Assembly (NCBI RefSeq): GCF_023241715.1
Contig: NZ_JALQCW010000017.1
Location: forward strand, 1-48,864
Reading direction: 5' to 3'
Origin: Pseudomonas morbosilactucae
GTDB taxonomy: Bacteria > Pseudomonadota > Gammaproteobacteria > Pseudomonadales > Pseudomonadaceae
DNA length: 48,864 nt
How positions within the stretch are numbered: position 1 is the stretch's first letter; every line of letters begins with the position of its first letter. Under the pieces are notes generated by a model. That model was not told the origin of the DNA. It worked only from the letters and a program-made list of their open reading frames with translations, and made no database searches. Position numbers and translations under genes: made by a program. Shown here piece after piece: positions 1 to 10,271 of the stretch.

Positions 1-27
1 TAATCTGTTGACTATCAGTCTGACTCA

Positions 28-67
28 CAAGCACCCACACGAATTGCTTGATTAGTTGTTAAAGAGC
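28..67 (-). promoter_or_regulatory. rRNA operon leader: boxA and boxB-like antitermination elements
   Basis: Read on the minus strand, 67-57 is GCTCTTTAACA, the boxA core found in the leader of Pseudomonas rRNA operons. It is followed by a CAAGCA/TGCTTG hairpin (50-45 with 33-28) in the boxB position. The surrounding leader matches my recollection of the sequence just upstream of Pseudomonas 16S rRNA. The 16S gene itself would lie beyond the left edge. Known role: assembly of the Nus antitermination complex. Confidence 0.85.
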
Positions 68-102
68 GGTTGGTTAAGATCTTTCGTCTAACCGAGGCGC
101 GC

Positions 103-130
103 ATTCTACAGCAGCCTCATTTGCTGTCAA
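103..130 (-). promoter_or_regulatory. rrn promoter, proximal (-35 TTGACA, -10 TAGAAT)
   Basis: On the minus strand a -35 TTGACA (130-125) and a -10 TAGAAT (108-103) are separated by 16 bp. A GC-rich discriminator follows (GCGCGCC), as expected of stringently controlled rRNA promoters. An AT-rich stretch upstream (about 131-165) may act as an UP element. It reads into the boxA leader, so it should drive the rRNA operon outside the window. Confidence 0.85.
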
Positions 131-209
131 GTGATATTTTCAGAAGTTTTCAAGGATTTCCTTAACAACTTAACCACTTGCGCTTCCGATCACTGTTAGC
201 GGGAGGCGA

Positions 210-238
210 ATTCTACAGCGTTACACGCTTGCTGTCAA
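210..238 (-). promoter_or_regulatory. rrn promoter, middle (-35 TTGACA, -10 TAGAAT)
   Basis: On the minus strand TTGACA (238-233) and TAGAAT (215-210) are separated by exactly 17 bp. The -35 and -10 hexamers are the same as those of the proximal promoter. It lies about 105 bp further upstream of the same operon. Confidence 0.8.
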
Positions 239-413
239 CACCTCTTTATCTCCGCTTTCGACCGAGAAGATCGAAACGTTAATAGAGCCCAACTAAACCG
301 CTCTACCAACCCCTTCTGAGCTTCGATGAACTGAAGCAAGTCGCTGTCGAAAACTGCGTAACTCGTTGAGTTTCAAGGAGTTTTCCGTTTCGACTACGCC
401 GGAAGTGGGGCGA

Positions 414-441
414 ATTATAGGCCCATAGAATCTGCCGTCAA
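414..441 (-). promoter_or_regulatory. rrn promoter, distal (-35 TTGACG, -10 TATAAT)
   Basis: On the minus strand TTGACG (441-436) and a consensus TATAAT (419-414) are separated by 16 bp. It lies just beyond the 3' end of msrQ and reads leftward toward the rRNA leader. The stretch 1-448 contains no gene; it is the control region of the rRNA operon. Confidence 0.75.
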
Positions 442-448
442 CACCTAA

Positions 449-1069
449 TTACACTTTTGTTGCAGAAGATGCTTTTTTAGCGATCAGACGAGGAATTCGT
501 CGAGTCACTGGCGGCACACGCAACAGCAATAACAAGGCTCCTATAAAGGCATAGATAGCCCACTCCTTGAGATCAGCCCGAACAATCCAGAGCATGTGCA
601 GCAACCCCAACCCGAGAATCAAGTAAACCAGTCGATGCAACTTCTTCCAGCGCACTCCAAGTCGACGTTGACTGTAACGATTGGACGTTACCGCCAAAGC
701 GAGCAAACAAAGGAAACCGAGGCTACCGACAATAATGTACGGCCGCTTACGCAACTCCACGCCTAGCTGCGACCAATCCCACCCAAGAATAAACGCCGCG
801 TAAGCGCTCAAATGCAGGACCACATAAGCGAAACACCACAAGCCCACTTGGCGCCGCACCGCGATCCACCCAGCCCACCCCGTTAGCTTTTGCAACGGCG
901 TCATGCTCAGGGTCACCAACAACAGGATCAACGTCCCCAACCCCAGACGATCGACCAGCACCTTCCCCGGGTCCGGCCCCAAAGCAGACGCCAAGGCTTG
1001 AAACAACCAAAACAACGGCCATATCGCTGCCGCGATAAAAACGCCCACACGCCAAAGTGGATAACGCAT
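449..1069 (-). CDS. msrQ: MsrQ, haem-binding membrane subunit of the periplasmic Met-sulfoxide reductase system
   Basis: This 206-residue integral membrane protein of the YedZ/MsrQ family passes electrons from the quinone pool through b-type haem to periplasmic MsrP, which repairs oxidised methionines. Several hydrophobic helices are visible, with candidate haem-ligating histidines in the segments around residues 86 (VVLHLSAY) and 150-158 ([17 protein letters not shown]). The ATG overlaps the msrP stop as TGATG (1071-1067), so translation is coupled. The partner gene msrP carries a frameshift here, which would leave MsrQ without an exported partner if that lesion is real. Confidence 0.93.
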   Translation of the reverse strand: MRYPLWRVGVFIAAAIWPLFWLFQALASALGPDPGKVLVDRLGLGTLILLLVTLSMTPLQKLTGWAGWIAVRRQVGLWCFAYVVLHLSAYAAFILGWDWSQLGVELRKRPYIIVGSLGFLCLLALAVTSNRYSQRRLGVRWKKLHRLVYLILGLGLLHMLWIVRADLKEWAIYAFIGALLLLLRVPPVTRRIPRLIAKKASSATKV

Positions 1070-2081
1070 CAGTAGTTCTTCCGCAGATCCAGCCCACTGT
1101 ATAAAGCAGCCACTTCATCCGAGTAGCCGTTGAACATCTGCGTCTCACGCACGTTAGGACTAAACAGACTGCTGGGCAGCCGACGTTCGCGCGCCTGGGT
1201 CCAGCGAGGGTGATCGACTGTCGGGTTCACGTTGGCGTAGAACCCATACTCATCGGCAGCAATGCTTTGCCAAGTGGTCTTGGGTTGCTCGGCCACCAGA
1301 CTGATACGCACGATGGACTTCACGCTCTTGAAGCCATATTTCCACGGAACAACCAAACGCAGGGGCGCCCCATTCTGATTAGGCAGTTCACGCCCATACA
1401 TACCCACCGCAAGAATCGCCAACGGATTCATCGCCTCGTCCAGCCGCAGCCCTTCTACGTAAGGCCAATCAATCAAGGCGAAACCCGAGCGCTGGCCCGG
1501 CATGCTTTTGGGATCCTGGAGCGTTTCAAAACGAATGAACTTGGCTTTAGACGTTGGCTCCACTTGCTTGAGCAACGCCGAAATGGGGAAGCCGATCCAG
1601 GGAATCACCATTGACCACGCCTCGACACAGCGCAGACGGTAAATCCGCTCTTCCAGTTGATAAGGCTTCATGAAGTCTTCCAACGCATAACGACCGGGCT
1701 TACCCACCTCCCCATCGACAACAACACTCCAAGGCTCGGTCTTTAGTGAACCCGCGTTAGCCGCCGGGTCCCCTTTGTCGGTACCGAACTCATAGAAGTT
1801 GTTGTAGTGCGTCGCATCCTTGAACGGCGTGATTGCCTCGTTCTTGACCGTAACAGCCTGCCATTGAGTGGCCGGCAGCTTTTCGGTGAACCATGCAGGC
1901 GCCTTGCCCGGCTCGACGTCGGCATAGCGCGCCACTTCGTCGGCAATCGCCCACCCTGGAACGCTGCCCAGTGCCAAACCGGCGACGGCGCGCCCAACAG
2001 ACTGCGACGAGAAAAATAGAGGGATTCTGGCGTGACATCCGACTCTTTACAGTCAGACGATTTGGAGACTTTGATCAACAT
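1069..2081 (-). pseudogene. msrP: MsrP molybdopterin Met-sulfoxide reductase, frameshifted in the Tat signal peptide
   Basis: Catalytic Mo-cofactor subunit of MsrPQ (YedY family), normally exported folded by the Tat system. The start at 2081 has an SD-like CGGAG upstream, and that frame encodes the Tat motif SRRSLLG (about residues 24-30). The rest of the protein is in another frame that is open from 1977 to 1069 and contains conserved YedY-type sequence such as [14 protein letters not shown]. One base is missing near 1987-1992; restoring it gives a 337-residue protein, the usual family length. As written, translation from 2081 runs into a wrong frame and ends at 1743. An internal TTG at 1977 would give a protein without an export signal. 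The lesion may be real or an assembly error. Confidence 0.88.
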
Positions 2082-2144
2082 GGCAACTCCGCAGTATTGG
2101 AGGACAGATGTACCAATAGACTGCGGAGTATGGGGGAAATTACA

Positions 2145-3008
2145 TCACTCGACGCTTTTGCGACGACGCAGGTGCAATAAATACTGGATAGGACCCGAAG
2201 CCGCGTAGACCAGGAAGATCAGCAGCAAAATACGCGGAGGATCGCTGAACACCACGGCGAACACCAATACCACCGCCAGGATCGCAACAAAGGGTACACG
2301 CCCCTTCAGATCCAGATCCTTGAAGCTGTTGTACTTGATATTGCTGACCATCAGCATGCCCGCAGCCGCCACCATCAGCGCCACCAGGAATGACATCTTC
2401 GAACCCTGGATACCGTAGTCACTGAACGCCCAGACAATACCGGCCACCACACCCGCTGCAGCCGGACTGGCCAGGCCGATGAAGTAGCGCTTGTCCGCCG
2501 TCCCCACTTGAGTGTTGAAGCGCGCCAGACGCAGCGCCGCGCCTGCTACATAGATGAAGGCGACCATCCAGCCGACCTTACCCATGTCGCCCAAGGCCCA
2601 ACCGAAAGCCAGCAGTGCTGGCGCGACGCCGAACGCAACCATGTCAGACAGCGAGTCATACTCGGCACCAAAGGCGCTCTGGGTATTGGTCATCCGAGCG
2701 ACGCGCCCGTCCAGGCCATCGAGCACCATGGCGACGAAAATCGCGATCGCAGCAAACGCGAAGTACTTGCTCGCAGACGCTGAGTCCCCGGCGCTCAAGG
2801 CACTCTGGGCACTCATGGAATTGATGATGGAATAGAACCCCGCGAACAGGTTCGCAGTGGTGAACAGATTCGGCAGCAGATAGATACCACGATGCCGGAC
2901 TTTACGGCCTTCCGCGTCATGCCCTTCTTCGACATGTTCATCGATGGGCAGCAGGCTTTCGGCGTCAGAGGCCTGGTTTGGCTCTTCGGGACGTTCGCTC
3001 ATGGACAT
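2145..3008 (-). CDS. pssA: CDP-diacylglycerol-serine O-phosphatidyltransferase
   Basis: Membrane enzyme that makes phosphatidylserine from CDP-diacylglycerol and serine, the first step to phosphatidylethanolamine. The CDP-alcohol phosphotransferase signature is complete: DG-x2-GR-x-AR from residue 97, then G-x3-D-x3-D to about residue 122. Several hydrophobic helices follow, and the tail is basic. I chose the ATG at 3008 (287 residues) because AAGG lies 5 bases upstream; the open frame extends further to 3047. It is of the membrane-bound, PssA-type II family. It lies downstream of ilvC but is separated from it by a strong terminator. Confidence 0.93.
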   Translation of the reverse strand: MSMSERPEEPNQASDAESLLPIDEHVEEGHDAEGRKVRHRGIYLLPNLFTTANLFAGFYSIINSMSAQSALSAGDSASASKYFAFAAIAIFVAMVLDGLDGRVARMTNTQSAFGAEYDSLSDMVAFGVAPALLAFGWALGDMGKVGWMVAFIYVAGAALRLARFNTQVGTADKRYFIGLASPAAAGVVAGIVWAFSDYGIQGSKMSFLVALMVAAAGMLMVSNIKYNSFKDLDLKGRVPFVAILAVVLVFAVVFSDPPRILLLIFLVYAASGPIQYLLHLRRRKSVE

Positions 3009-3106
3009 TACCTTGCAACGGGTGTGAAAAATTTCGACGGCACCCAAGGGCCTGACTCAGCCACAAGGGATGCAGCTTTATACCAGAACCTGTCCGCCCA
3101 AACGAA

Positions 3107-3130
3107 AAAACGCGGCCGAAGCCGCGTTTT
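3107..3130 (-). terminator. Rho-independent terminator of the ilvIHC operon
   Basis: On the minus strand a perfect AACGCGGC/GCCGCGTT stem closes on a TTCG tetraloop and is followed by a T run. It begins 19 bases after the ilvC stop and separates ilvC from pssA. Confidence 0.93.
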
Positions 3131-3148
3131 CCCTGACAAGTCTCGAAC

Positions 3149-4174
<1,026 letters not shown>

Positions 4175-4210
4175 CTATATCCGGCCGTTCAGGCCATTCG
4201 CTAATTTGAG

Positions 4211-4702
4211 TTAGATGCTCAGTACTTTGTCGCCACGGGCAATCCCGGTGACGCCACTGCGTACTGTTTCCAGAATCGAAGCGGTGCCGATCGATTGAAT
4301 GAAGCTGTCGAGCTTGTCGCTGGTACCGGTCAGTTGAACGGTATACACGCTGGCGCTGACATCAACGATCTGCCCACGATAAATATCGGTAGTGCGTTTG
4401 ACCTCGGCGCGCTGGGCGCCAGTGGCCTTGATCTTGACCAGCATCAGTTCGCGCTCGATATGAGCACTTTCCGACAGGTCCACCAGCTTGACCACCTCAA
4501 TCAACTTGTTCAGGTTCTTGGTGATCTGCTCGATGACCTCATCATGCCCTACCGTAGTGAGGGTCAGACGCGACAGGGTCGGGTCTTCGGTCGGCGCCAC
4601 GGTCAGGCTTTCGATGTTGTAGTTACGCTGGGAAAACAGCCCGACAACGCGGGACAAGGCGCCCGGTTCGTTTTCCAGAAGCAAGGAGATAATGTGCCGC
4701 AT
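4211..4702 (-). CDS. ilvH: Acetolactate synthase small (regulatory) subunit
   Basis: Regulatory subunit of acetohydroxyacid synthase, which confers valine feedback inhibition on IlvI. The product is 163 residues. The N-terminal ACT domain is clear (MRHIISLLLENEPGALSRV), and the C-terminal IlvH domain ends in GDKVLSI. The open frame extends to 4732, but the ATG at 4702 matches the family N-terminus and sits 2 bases after the ilvI stop, which fits coupled translation. Confidence 0.96.
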   Translation of the reverse strand: MRHIISLLLENEPGALSRVVGLFSQRNYNIESLTVAPTEDPTLSRLTLTTVGHDEVIEQITKNLNKLIEVVKLVDLSESAHIERELMLVKIKATGAQRAEVKRTTDIYRGQIVDVSASVYTVQLTGTSDKLDSFIQSIGTASILETVRSGVTGIARGDKVLSI

Positions 4703-4704
4703 GA

Positions 4705-6429
4705 TTAAGTACGCTCCGTCTTGCTCAGCCACATATCGCGCATGGAGCCGTCTTTGATCTGCATCGGGTAGACGTGCTCGCTGGTATCAACCTGGATATC
4801 GAGGAACACCAGGCGATCTTTCATGGCGAACGCTTCTTCCATCTTCGGCTTCAGATCCTTCAGCGACGTGATGCGCATGCCCACGTGACCATAGGCCTCG
4901 GCCAGCTTGACGAAGTCAGGCAGCGACTCCATATAGGAGTGCGAGTGACGGCTACCGTAGTTCATGTCCTGCCACTGACGCACCATACCCAGCGCACCGT
5001 TGTTCAGGTTGACGATCTTGACCGGCAAGTCGTACTGCAGGCAGGTCGACAGTTCCTGGATGTTCATCTGGATACTGCCTTCGCCAGTGACACAGGCCAC
5101 ATCGGACTCAGGGAAGCTCAGCTTGACGCCCATGGCCGCCGGGAAACCGAAGCCCATGGTGCCCAGACCGCCCGAGTTGATCCAACGGTTGGGCTTGTTG
5201 AACCGGTAGTACTGCGCCGCGAACATCTGGTGCTGGCCCACGTCGGAGGTCACAAAGGCATCGCCCTTGGTCACTTCGCAGAGGGTTTCGATCACGGTTT
5301 GCGGTTTGATGATGCTGCCGTCGCCCTTGTCGTAAGGGAACAGGCCGCGATCACCGCGCCACTCGTCGATCTGCTTCCACCAGCTGGCAACCGTGTCTTT
5401 GTTCGGGGTCTCGCCGATGTCCTTGAGTGCCGCGACCATTTCGGTCAACACGCTCTCCACAGGACCCACGATCGGCACGTCTGCCTTGATGGTCTTGGAG
5501 ATGGACGCCGGGTCGATATCGACATGGATGATCTTGGCGTTCGGGCAGAACTTCGCCGGGCCGTTGATTACACGGTCGTCGAAGCGCGCGCCAACAGCCA
5601 GAATCACGTCAGCGTGGTGCATGGTCAGGTTGGCGGTGTAGCTGCCGTGCATACCGAGCATGCCGACGAATTGACGGTCGGTACCCGGATAGGCACCCAG
5701 GCCCATCAAGGTATTGGTGACCGGCAGGTTGAGCATTTTGGCCAGTTCGGTCAGCGGTGCAGAACCGCCACCGAGGATCACGCCGCCGCCTGCATAAAGC
5801 ACAGGACGCTTGGCCGCCAGGAGCATTTCTGCCGCCTTGCGAATTTGCCCGGAGTGACCGCGCACAGCTGGGCTGTAGGAGCGCAGCTTGGCTTTCTTGG
5901 GGAAAACGTATTCGAACTTTTCAGCCGGGTTGGTCATGTCTTTAGGGACATCGACCACCACCGGGCCCGGACGACCGGATTGCGCCAGGTAGAAGGCCTT
6001 CTTCATGACTTCCGGGATTTCCGAAGCGTGCTTGACCATGAAGCTGTGCTTCACGATCGGCCGGGAGATACCGATCATGTCGGTTTCCTGGAACGCATCG
6101 GTACCGACCATGGTGCTGGGCACCTGACCGGAAATGATCACCATCGGAATCGAGTCCATGTAGGCGGTGGCAATGCCGGTAATGGCATTGGTCGCGCCTG
6201 GGCCGGACGTCACCAGTACCACACCGGCTTTACCGGTGGCACGGGCATAACCGTCAGCCATATGGGTAGCAGCCTGCTCGTGACGTACCAGGATATGGGT
6301 CACTTCCGGTTCTTTGAACAGGGCATCGTAGACATGAAGAAGAGCACCACCCGGGTACCCATAGATATATTTGACGCCTTCGTCACGCAAAAAGCGGACG
6401 AGCATCTCACCGCCAGATAAAAGCTCCAC
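4705..6429 (-). CDS. ilvI: Acetolactate synthase large (catalytic) subunit
   Basis: Thiamine diphosphate enzyme that condenses pyruvate with pyruvate or 2-oxobutyrate, the first shared step of branched-chain amino acid synthesis. N-terminal GYPGGA carries the TPP-activating context, and a GEGSIQMN...NLNN segment forms the TPP/metal site. Two GTG codons are possible, at 6438 and 6429. The SD GAGGTGA overlaps the first and is 5 bases before the second, so I chose 6429 (574 residues, usual family length). It heads ilvIHC and has a long leader of about 260 bases. Confidence 0.96.
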   Translation of the reverse strand: MELLSGGEMLVRFLRDEGVKYIYGYPGGALLHVYDALFKEPEVTHILVRHEQAATHMADGYARATGKAGVVLVTSGPGATNAITGIATAYMDSIPMVIISGQVPSTMVGTDAFQETDMIGISRPIVKHSFMVKHASEIPEVMKKAFYLAQSGRPGPVVVDVPKDMTNPAEKFEYVFPKKAKLRSYSPAVRGHSGQIRKAAEMLLAAKRPVLYAGGGVILGGGSAPLTELAKMLNLPVTNTLMGLGAYPGTDRQFVGMLGMHGSYTANLTMHHADVILAVGARFDDRVINGPAKFCPNAKIIHVDIDPASISKTIKADVPIVGPVESVLTEMVAALKDIGETPNKDTVASWWKQIDEWRGDRGLFPYDKGDGSIIKPQTVIETLCEVTKGDAFVTSDVGQHQMFAAQYYRFNKPNRWINSGGLGTMGFGFPAAMGVKLSFPESDVACVTGEGSIQMNIQELSTCLQYDLPVKIVNLNNGALGMVRQWQDMNYGSRHSHSYMESLPDFVKLAEAYGHVGMRITSLKDLKPKMEEAFAMKDRLVFLDIQVDTSEHVYPMQIKDGSMRDMWLSKTERT

Positions 6430-6490
6430 GTTGTTCACCTCTAAAACGCCAGAATACCGCCCTCATTAAAGGAGGCGGGTCTTAATAGGT

Positions 6491-6646
6491 TTACTTCTCA
6501 GCAGAGCATGAGCGACGGTGGTCGCCGACTACGTCAGCACTGACTGAGCAAGTATTGGGAGCGCCCCAAAGTGTTGCGGGGGTTTCCCACCCAGCGCGAG
6601 GTAACGCGTTGCGGGTGTAGCAGGTCGGCGCGGATGTGCGCCTCAT
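6491..6646 (-). CDS. Candidate 51-residue leader ORF in the ilvI 5' leader
   Basis: An ATG at 6646 opens a 51-codon frame ending in TAA at 6491, inside the ilvI leader and 61 bases before the ilvI start. It contains no run of Ile, Leu or Val codons, so it does not look like a classical attenuation peptide. Its composition (many Cys, Arg, Thr and Pro) is unusual for a protein. It may be chance within a structured leader RNA. Confidence 0.25.
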   Translation of the reverse strand: MRRTSAPTCYTRNALPRAGWETPATLWGAPNTCSVSADVVGDHRRSCSAEK

Positions 6647-6696
6647 GATCTGCTGAGTGGGTCTGCTTCTGGCAGTCCCTCTACAGCGGACTTTGG

Positions 6697-6725
6697 ATTG
6701 TTCTGATTCGTCCTGCCCAAGTCAA
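6697..6725 (-). promoter_or_regulatory. Likely sigma-70 promoter of ilvIHC
   Basis: On the minus strand TTGACT (6725-6720) and AACAAT (6702-6697) are spaced by 17 bp. Transcription would start near 6690 and give a leader of about 260 bases. The leader contains small hairpins, including a CCGCC/GGCGG stem just upstream of the ilvI SD (about 6457-6478) that could influence translation. Confidence 0.55.
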
Positions 6726-6875
6726 GTAATCTCTGAGCTTTATTACAACTAAGCGCATGAGAAAGCAGGAGAAAACCCTTACGGGCCTGTACAACTTGTT
6801 GCAACTTGCCGCCTGCGAAAGGAAACCGCGCGATGAACCCTCACAGGCTCACCACACGGCTTCTACCCGGCGGAC

Positions 6876-7205
6876 TCAGGCCGCTTCGCCGATCAACCGA
6901 TCGAACTCCGCCAGCAGGCGCTGTAGCTCGCCCCCCTGCCCCGGCCGCTGGGCATACACCATCTCGGCCATGGCGAGGATCCCCGACGCATTGGGCAAGG
7001 GCAAATCCTGCTCGATGATGTGCTTCATCCGCGGCAGGAAGATCCATTGCAGCCACTGTTCAAAATCCAGGGTATCGACACTGAAGGGCTCCTGGCTGGA
7101 CAAGGCCTCGGCACTTGGAGCGACTTCGTCCCACCAGCCCTGCACCCGCAACTCCCGCTCGATCAGCAGTAATTGCTCGGCAATCTGCAGGAAACGCCCA
7201 TCCAT
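6876..7205 (-). CDS. YqcC family protein (DUF446)
   Basis: A small soluble protein of 109 residues that resembles E. coli YqcC, a family of helical proteins of unknown function often found near tRNA-modification or cell-wall genes. Tryptophan- and glutamate-rich helices are visible, for example ELRVQGWWDEV and FEQWLQWIFLPRM. I chose the ATG at 7205, which overlaps the lpoP stop as TGATG; a GTG at 7208 is the alternative. It is the last gene of mrcB-lpoP-yqcC, so it is probably co-transcribed with them. Confidence 0.8.
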   Translation of the reverse strand: MDGRFLQIAEQLLLIERELRVQGWWDEVAPSAEALSSQEPFSVDTLDFEQWLQWIFLPRMKHIIEQDLPLPNASGILAMAEMVYAQRPGQGGELQRLLAEFDRLIGEAA

Positions 7206-7930
7206 CACAAGGCAACCTTGGCTTTCTGGCGCGCCGCAGCAGCGCCGGCGGCATCGCCCTGCTTCTCACGCGCCTGGGCGATAAGACCCCAAAGGCTGGC
7301 CTGCAGGTCCGGACGGCCACCCGCGAACGACAGACCACGGCGGGCGAACTGCTCAGCCTGGGCCGCGTCCCCCTGGGCCATGCGCACCTGAGCCAGGCGG
7401 TACAGCACTTGCGGCTCGCGGGGCGCTACGCGCTGGGCGCGCTCAAGGCTCGAGGAGGCACCATTGAGGTCGCCATTGGATTGCTGCTGCTGTGCGGTGG
7501 TCAGCAAAGCCAGGACCGGCCCATCCAACTGCTCATCGGCGGACAAACCGCCGACGCTCGACGAAGGAATGCTGCCCGACGTGGAAGGCATGTTGTAGGT
7601 GCCCTGGTTGATCGGTGCCGACTGAATAGGCGCAGCATCCACCGGGCCCGGGATAATTGGCCCCGGCGTGATCGGCGCCGTGCTGATCGGTGCCGATGTC
7701 GTGGCGCCGCCACCTGGGACCATCACCACCACGCCGGAATCTTCCGGAATCGCCTGGGCCTGGGCCGGACGCTTGATGGTCGTCTGGCGGAAGCCGCCAT
7801 TGGCCGAAATCCGCTCGCTGTTGGACACGGCAGTGCCGGCATCCACCACGGGGATCGAACCGCGTTGCACGCTGGCACAACCATTGAGCAGAGCCAGAGC
7901 TGTAATAGCTGGAACCCACCACTTGTTCAC
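7205..7930 (-). CDS. lpoP: TPR outer-membrane lipoprotein, LpoP-type activator of PBP1b
   Basis: A lipoprotein of 241 residues: short basic start, hydrophobic stretch and lipobox LLNGC with the modified Cys at 18. A long Pro/Ser/Gly-rich linker (about residues 65-128) is followed by TPR helices (about 130-238, for example VLYRLAQVRMAQGDAAQAEQ). In P. aeruginosa a TPR lipoprotein encoded beside the PBP1b gene, LpoP, is known to activate that synthase. The domain plan, lipobox and position 16 bases downstream of mrcB support the same role here. The linker would span the periplasm. I infer the function from family and context. Confidence 0.8.
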   Translation of the reverse strand: MNKWWVPAITALALLNGCASVQRGSIPVVDAGTAVSNSERISANGGFRQTTIKRPAQAQAIPEDSGVVVMVPGGGATTSAPISTAPITPGPIIPGPVDAAPIQSAPINQGTYNMPSTSGSIPSSSVGGLSADEQLDGPVLALLTTAQQQQSNGDLNGASSSLERAQRVAPREPQVLYRLAQVRMAQGDAAQAEQFARRGLSFAGGRPDLQASLWGLIAQAREKQGDAAGAAAARQKAKVAL

Positions 7931-7946
7931 GTCAAACCCTCTTTGC

Positions 7947-10271
7947 TTAGTTCATCCAGCCTTTGACCCAATCCATCACCGACTCGCCGGAAGCAGGGCT
8001 TTCGCCGCCGCATGCCGGGCCAGGAGGTGGCTCGCTGCCGCGAATATACGGCATCTGTACCGCGCCCGGACAGTTGGCATCGGAACCCTGGCCGGTCCGG
8101 GAATCGACCCAGGCCTGCACCACGTTATCCGGCTGCGGCATATCCAGGGGCAGCGGGTCGGCCTTACGCATGAAACTGGTCCAGACCTGCAGGGCACCGG
8201 TGGCACCGGTAAACGGCGTCTTGCCGTTATCGTCACGCCCCAGCCACACCACGGCCAACAGGTCCTGGCTGAAACCGGCGAACCAGCTGTCGCGCGAATC
8301 GTTACTGGTGCCGGTCTTGCCGGCTAACGCCAGGGTTTTCGGCAACACGTTGTAGACCGAGCTGCCGGTGCCTTCACGCATGACTCGCTGCATGGCGCTT
8401 TGGATCAGATAGATGGAACCCGGATCGAAGCGCTGCTGAATCTGGAACGGATAACGCTTGAGCGGCTCACCCTCGGCCGTCAGCACGCTACGAATCCCGC
8501 GCATCGGCGTATTGAAACCACCGTTGGCCAGGGTCTGGTACATGGTGGCCACTTCCATCGGGCTCATACCACCCGCCCCCAGCAACATCGAAGGGAAGGC
8601 TGGAAACTCGCGAGTCACCCCCAAACGGCTCAAGGTCTTGAGCACATTGGGCACGCCCACTTCCAGGCCCAGCCGTGCAGTGGACAAGTTGTAGGAATGG
8701 GCCAGCCCCTGGTACAGGAAAATCGTGCCATGGGAGCGGCGATCATAGTTCTGCGGCTTCCAAACTTGGCCATCCGCGCCCTTCACCGAGAAGGCTTCGT
8801 CGGACAACCAACTGGTCAAACTGTATTGGCTTGGCTTCTCAAGGGCCGTCAGGTAGACCGCCGGCTTGATCAGCGAGCCGATCGGCCGCACCGCATCCAG
8901 CGCCCGATTGAAGCCGGCGAAGCTCGCCTGGCGACTGCCGATCATGGCCTGGACCTCACCGGTTTCCGGATTGGTCACCACCATCGCCGCTTCGACCTCA
9001 TCCGAACCTTTGCGACCGGCCAGACGCTTGAAGGTGTCAGTGACCGACGCTTCGGCCTTCATCTGCAGAATCGGATCGAAGCTGGTAAAGATCCGCAGCC
9101 CTTCTTCGGTCAAGTCTTCGTCGCGGTAGTCTTCGCGCAACTGACGCTTGACCAGGTCGATAAAGCCCGGGAAGGAACTGTCGGCCAACTTGCCGCGGGT
9201 GGTCACCCCCAATGGCATTTTCTTCGCTGCGGCCACTTGCTCTGCCGTCGCCACGCCTTGCTGCTCAAGCACATCAAGCACCAGGTTGCGCCGTTCCAGA
9301 GCACGCTCAGGGTTGCGCCGCGGGTTGTAGTAGGACGGCCCCTTGACCATGCCCACCAACAACGCCACTTGATGCAACTTCAGCTCGGACAGGGGCTGGC
9401 CGAAAAAGAACTGACTGGCCAAGCCAAAACCGTGCACCGCGCGCTGGCCGTCCTGGCCGACGAATACCTCGTTGAGGTACGCCTCAAGGATTTCGCGCTT
9501 GTCGTAATGCAGCTCAAGCAACATGGCCATCATGGCTTCGGTCAGCTTGCGCGTCAGGCTACGCTCACTGGTGAGGTAGAAGTTCTTCACCAACTGCTGG
9601 GTCAGCGTACTGCCGCCCTGGCTCATCCTGCCGCCCGAAATGTTGACCCAGATGGCACGGGCAATGGACTTCGGCGAAATCCCCAAGTGGCTGTAGAAAT
9701 CCCGGTCCTCTACGGCCACCAGGGTTTCCAGCAGGTACGGCGGCACCTGATCGATATTGATCAGGATGCGGTCTTCAAGGTTCTTCGGATAAATGCCGCC
9801 AATCAGCAGCGGCTCGAGGCGCACCACGGCGACTTTCGAGCCCTCGGCCCCAGACAGCCCTGCCACATAGTCGCCGGAGAATCGCACGCGCACCGGCTGG
9901 GCTTTTTCCAGGCCTTCGTAGAACTGGAAGCCGCGGGTATTGAGATCTATGGTGTTGCCGTTGACCGAGGCCGCGCCCGGCCCATTGGCCACGCTTTCGC
10001 GTCGATAGCCCAGGGCGTCCAGCTCGGTGAGGAAGTCTTCTTTACTGAGCTTCTGTCCGACGAACAGCTCCAGCGGGCGCGCGTAGACCTTGGCAGGAAT
10101 GGTCCAGCGTTTGCCGGAAAATTTTTCCTGGACCACGGCATCGAGATAAACCGCGAAGCCGGCGAGCACTACCAAGCCAACCAGACTGAGCTTCAGGGCC
10201 CAGCCCAGCCAGGGGCGCAGGCCGCGAGACGGTGTTTTTTTAGCGGAACGGGGGGATCGGGTACGAGTCAT
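7947..10271 (-). CDS. mrcB: Penicillin-binding protein 1B, bifunctional peptidoglycan synthase
   Basis: Bitopic inner-membrane enzyme of 774 residues, the usual length. A basic cytoplasmic tail precedes one membrane helix (about 26-45), then a UB2H-like region. The GT51 glycosyltransferase carries the catalytic Glu in VEDRDF (E188). The transpeptidase has SLIK (S466-K469), SYN (526-528) and KTGT (652-655), all intact. It is followed by the TPR lipoprotein that probably activates it. A kinase-fusion gene is divergent from it upstream. Confidence 0.96.
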   Translation of the reverse strand: MTRTRSPRSAKKTPSRGLRPWLGWALKLSLVGLVVLAGFAVYLDAVVQEKFSGKRWTIPAKVYARPLELFVGQKLSKEDFLTELDALGYRRESVANGPGAASVNGNTIDLNTRGFQFYEGLEKAQPVRVRFSGDYVAGLSGAEGSKVAVVRLEPLLIGGIYPKNLEDRILINIDQVPPYLLETLVAVEDRDFYSHLGISPKSIARAIWVNISGGRMSQGGSTLTQQLVKNFYLTSERSLTRKLTEAMMAMLLELHYDKREILEAYLNEVFVGQDGQRAVHGFGLASQFFFGQPLSELKLHQVALLVGMVKGPSYYNPRRNPERALERRNLVLDVLEQQGVATAEQVAAAKKMPLGVTTRGKLADSSFPGFIDLVKRQLREDYRDEDLTEEGLRIFTSFDPILQMKAEASVTDTFKRLAGRKGSDEVEAAMVVTNPETGEVQAMIGSRQASFAGFNRALDAVRPIGSLIKPAVYLTALEKPSQYSLTSWLSDEAFSVKGADGQVWKPQNYDRRSHGTIFLYQGLAHSYNLSTARLGLEVGVPNVLKTLSRLGVTREFPAFPSMLLGAGGMSPMEVATMYQTLANGGFNTPMRGIRSVLTAEGEPLKRYPFQIQQRFDPGSIYLIQSAMQRVMREGTGSSVYNVLPKTLALAGKTGTSNDSRDSWFAGFSQDLLAVVWLGRDDNGKTPFTGATGALQVWTSFMRKADPLPLDMPQPDNVVQAWVDSRTGQGSDANCPGAVQMPYIRGSEPPPGPACGGESPASGESVMDWVKGWMN

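Noticed and set aside
4774..6420. Open frame of 548 codons opposite ilvI
   Set aside because: It is the antisense shadow of a well-conserved gene in high-GC DNA; the composition is His/Gly/Arg-rich and no domain is seen.
6491..6646. Classical branched-chain attenuation peptide for ilvIHC
   Set aside because: The ORF has no cluster of Ile, Leu or Val codons and no terminator with a U run follows, so only a generic leader is reported.
6757..7284. Open frame of 175 codons on the plus strand opposite yqcC
   Set aside because: Arg/Ser/Pro-rich with no domain; yqcC on the other strand is family-consistent and coupled to lpoP.
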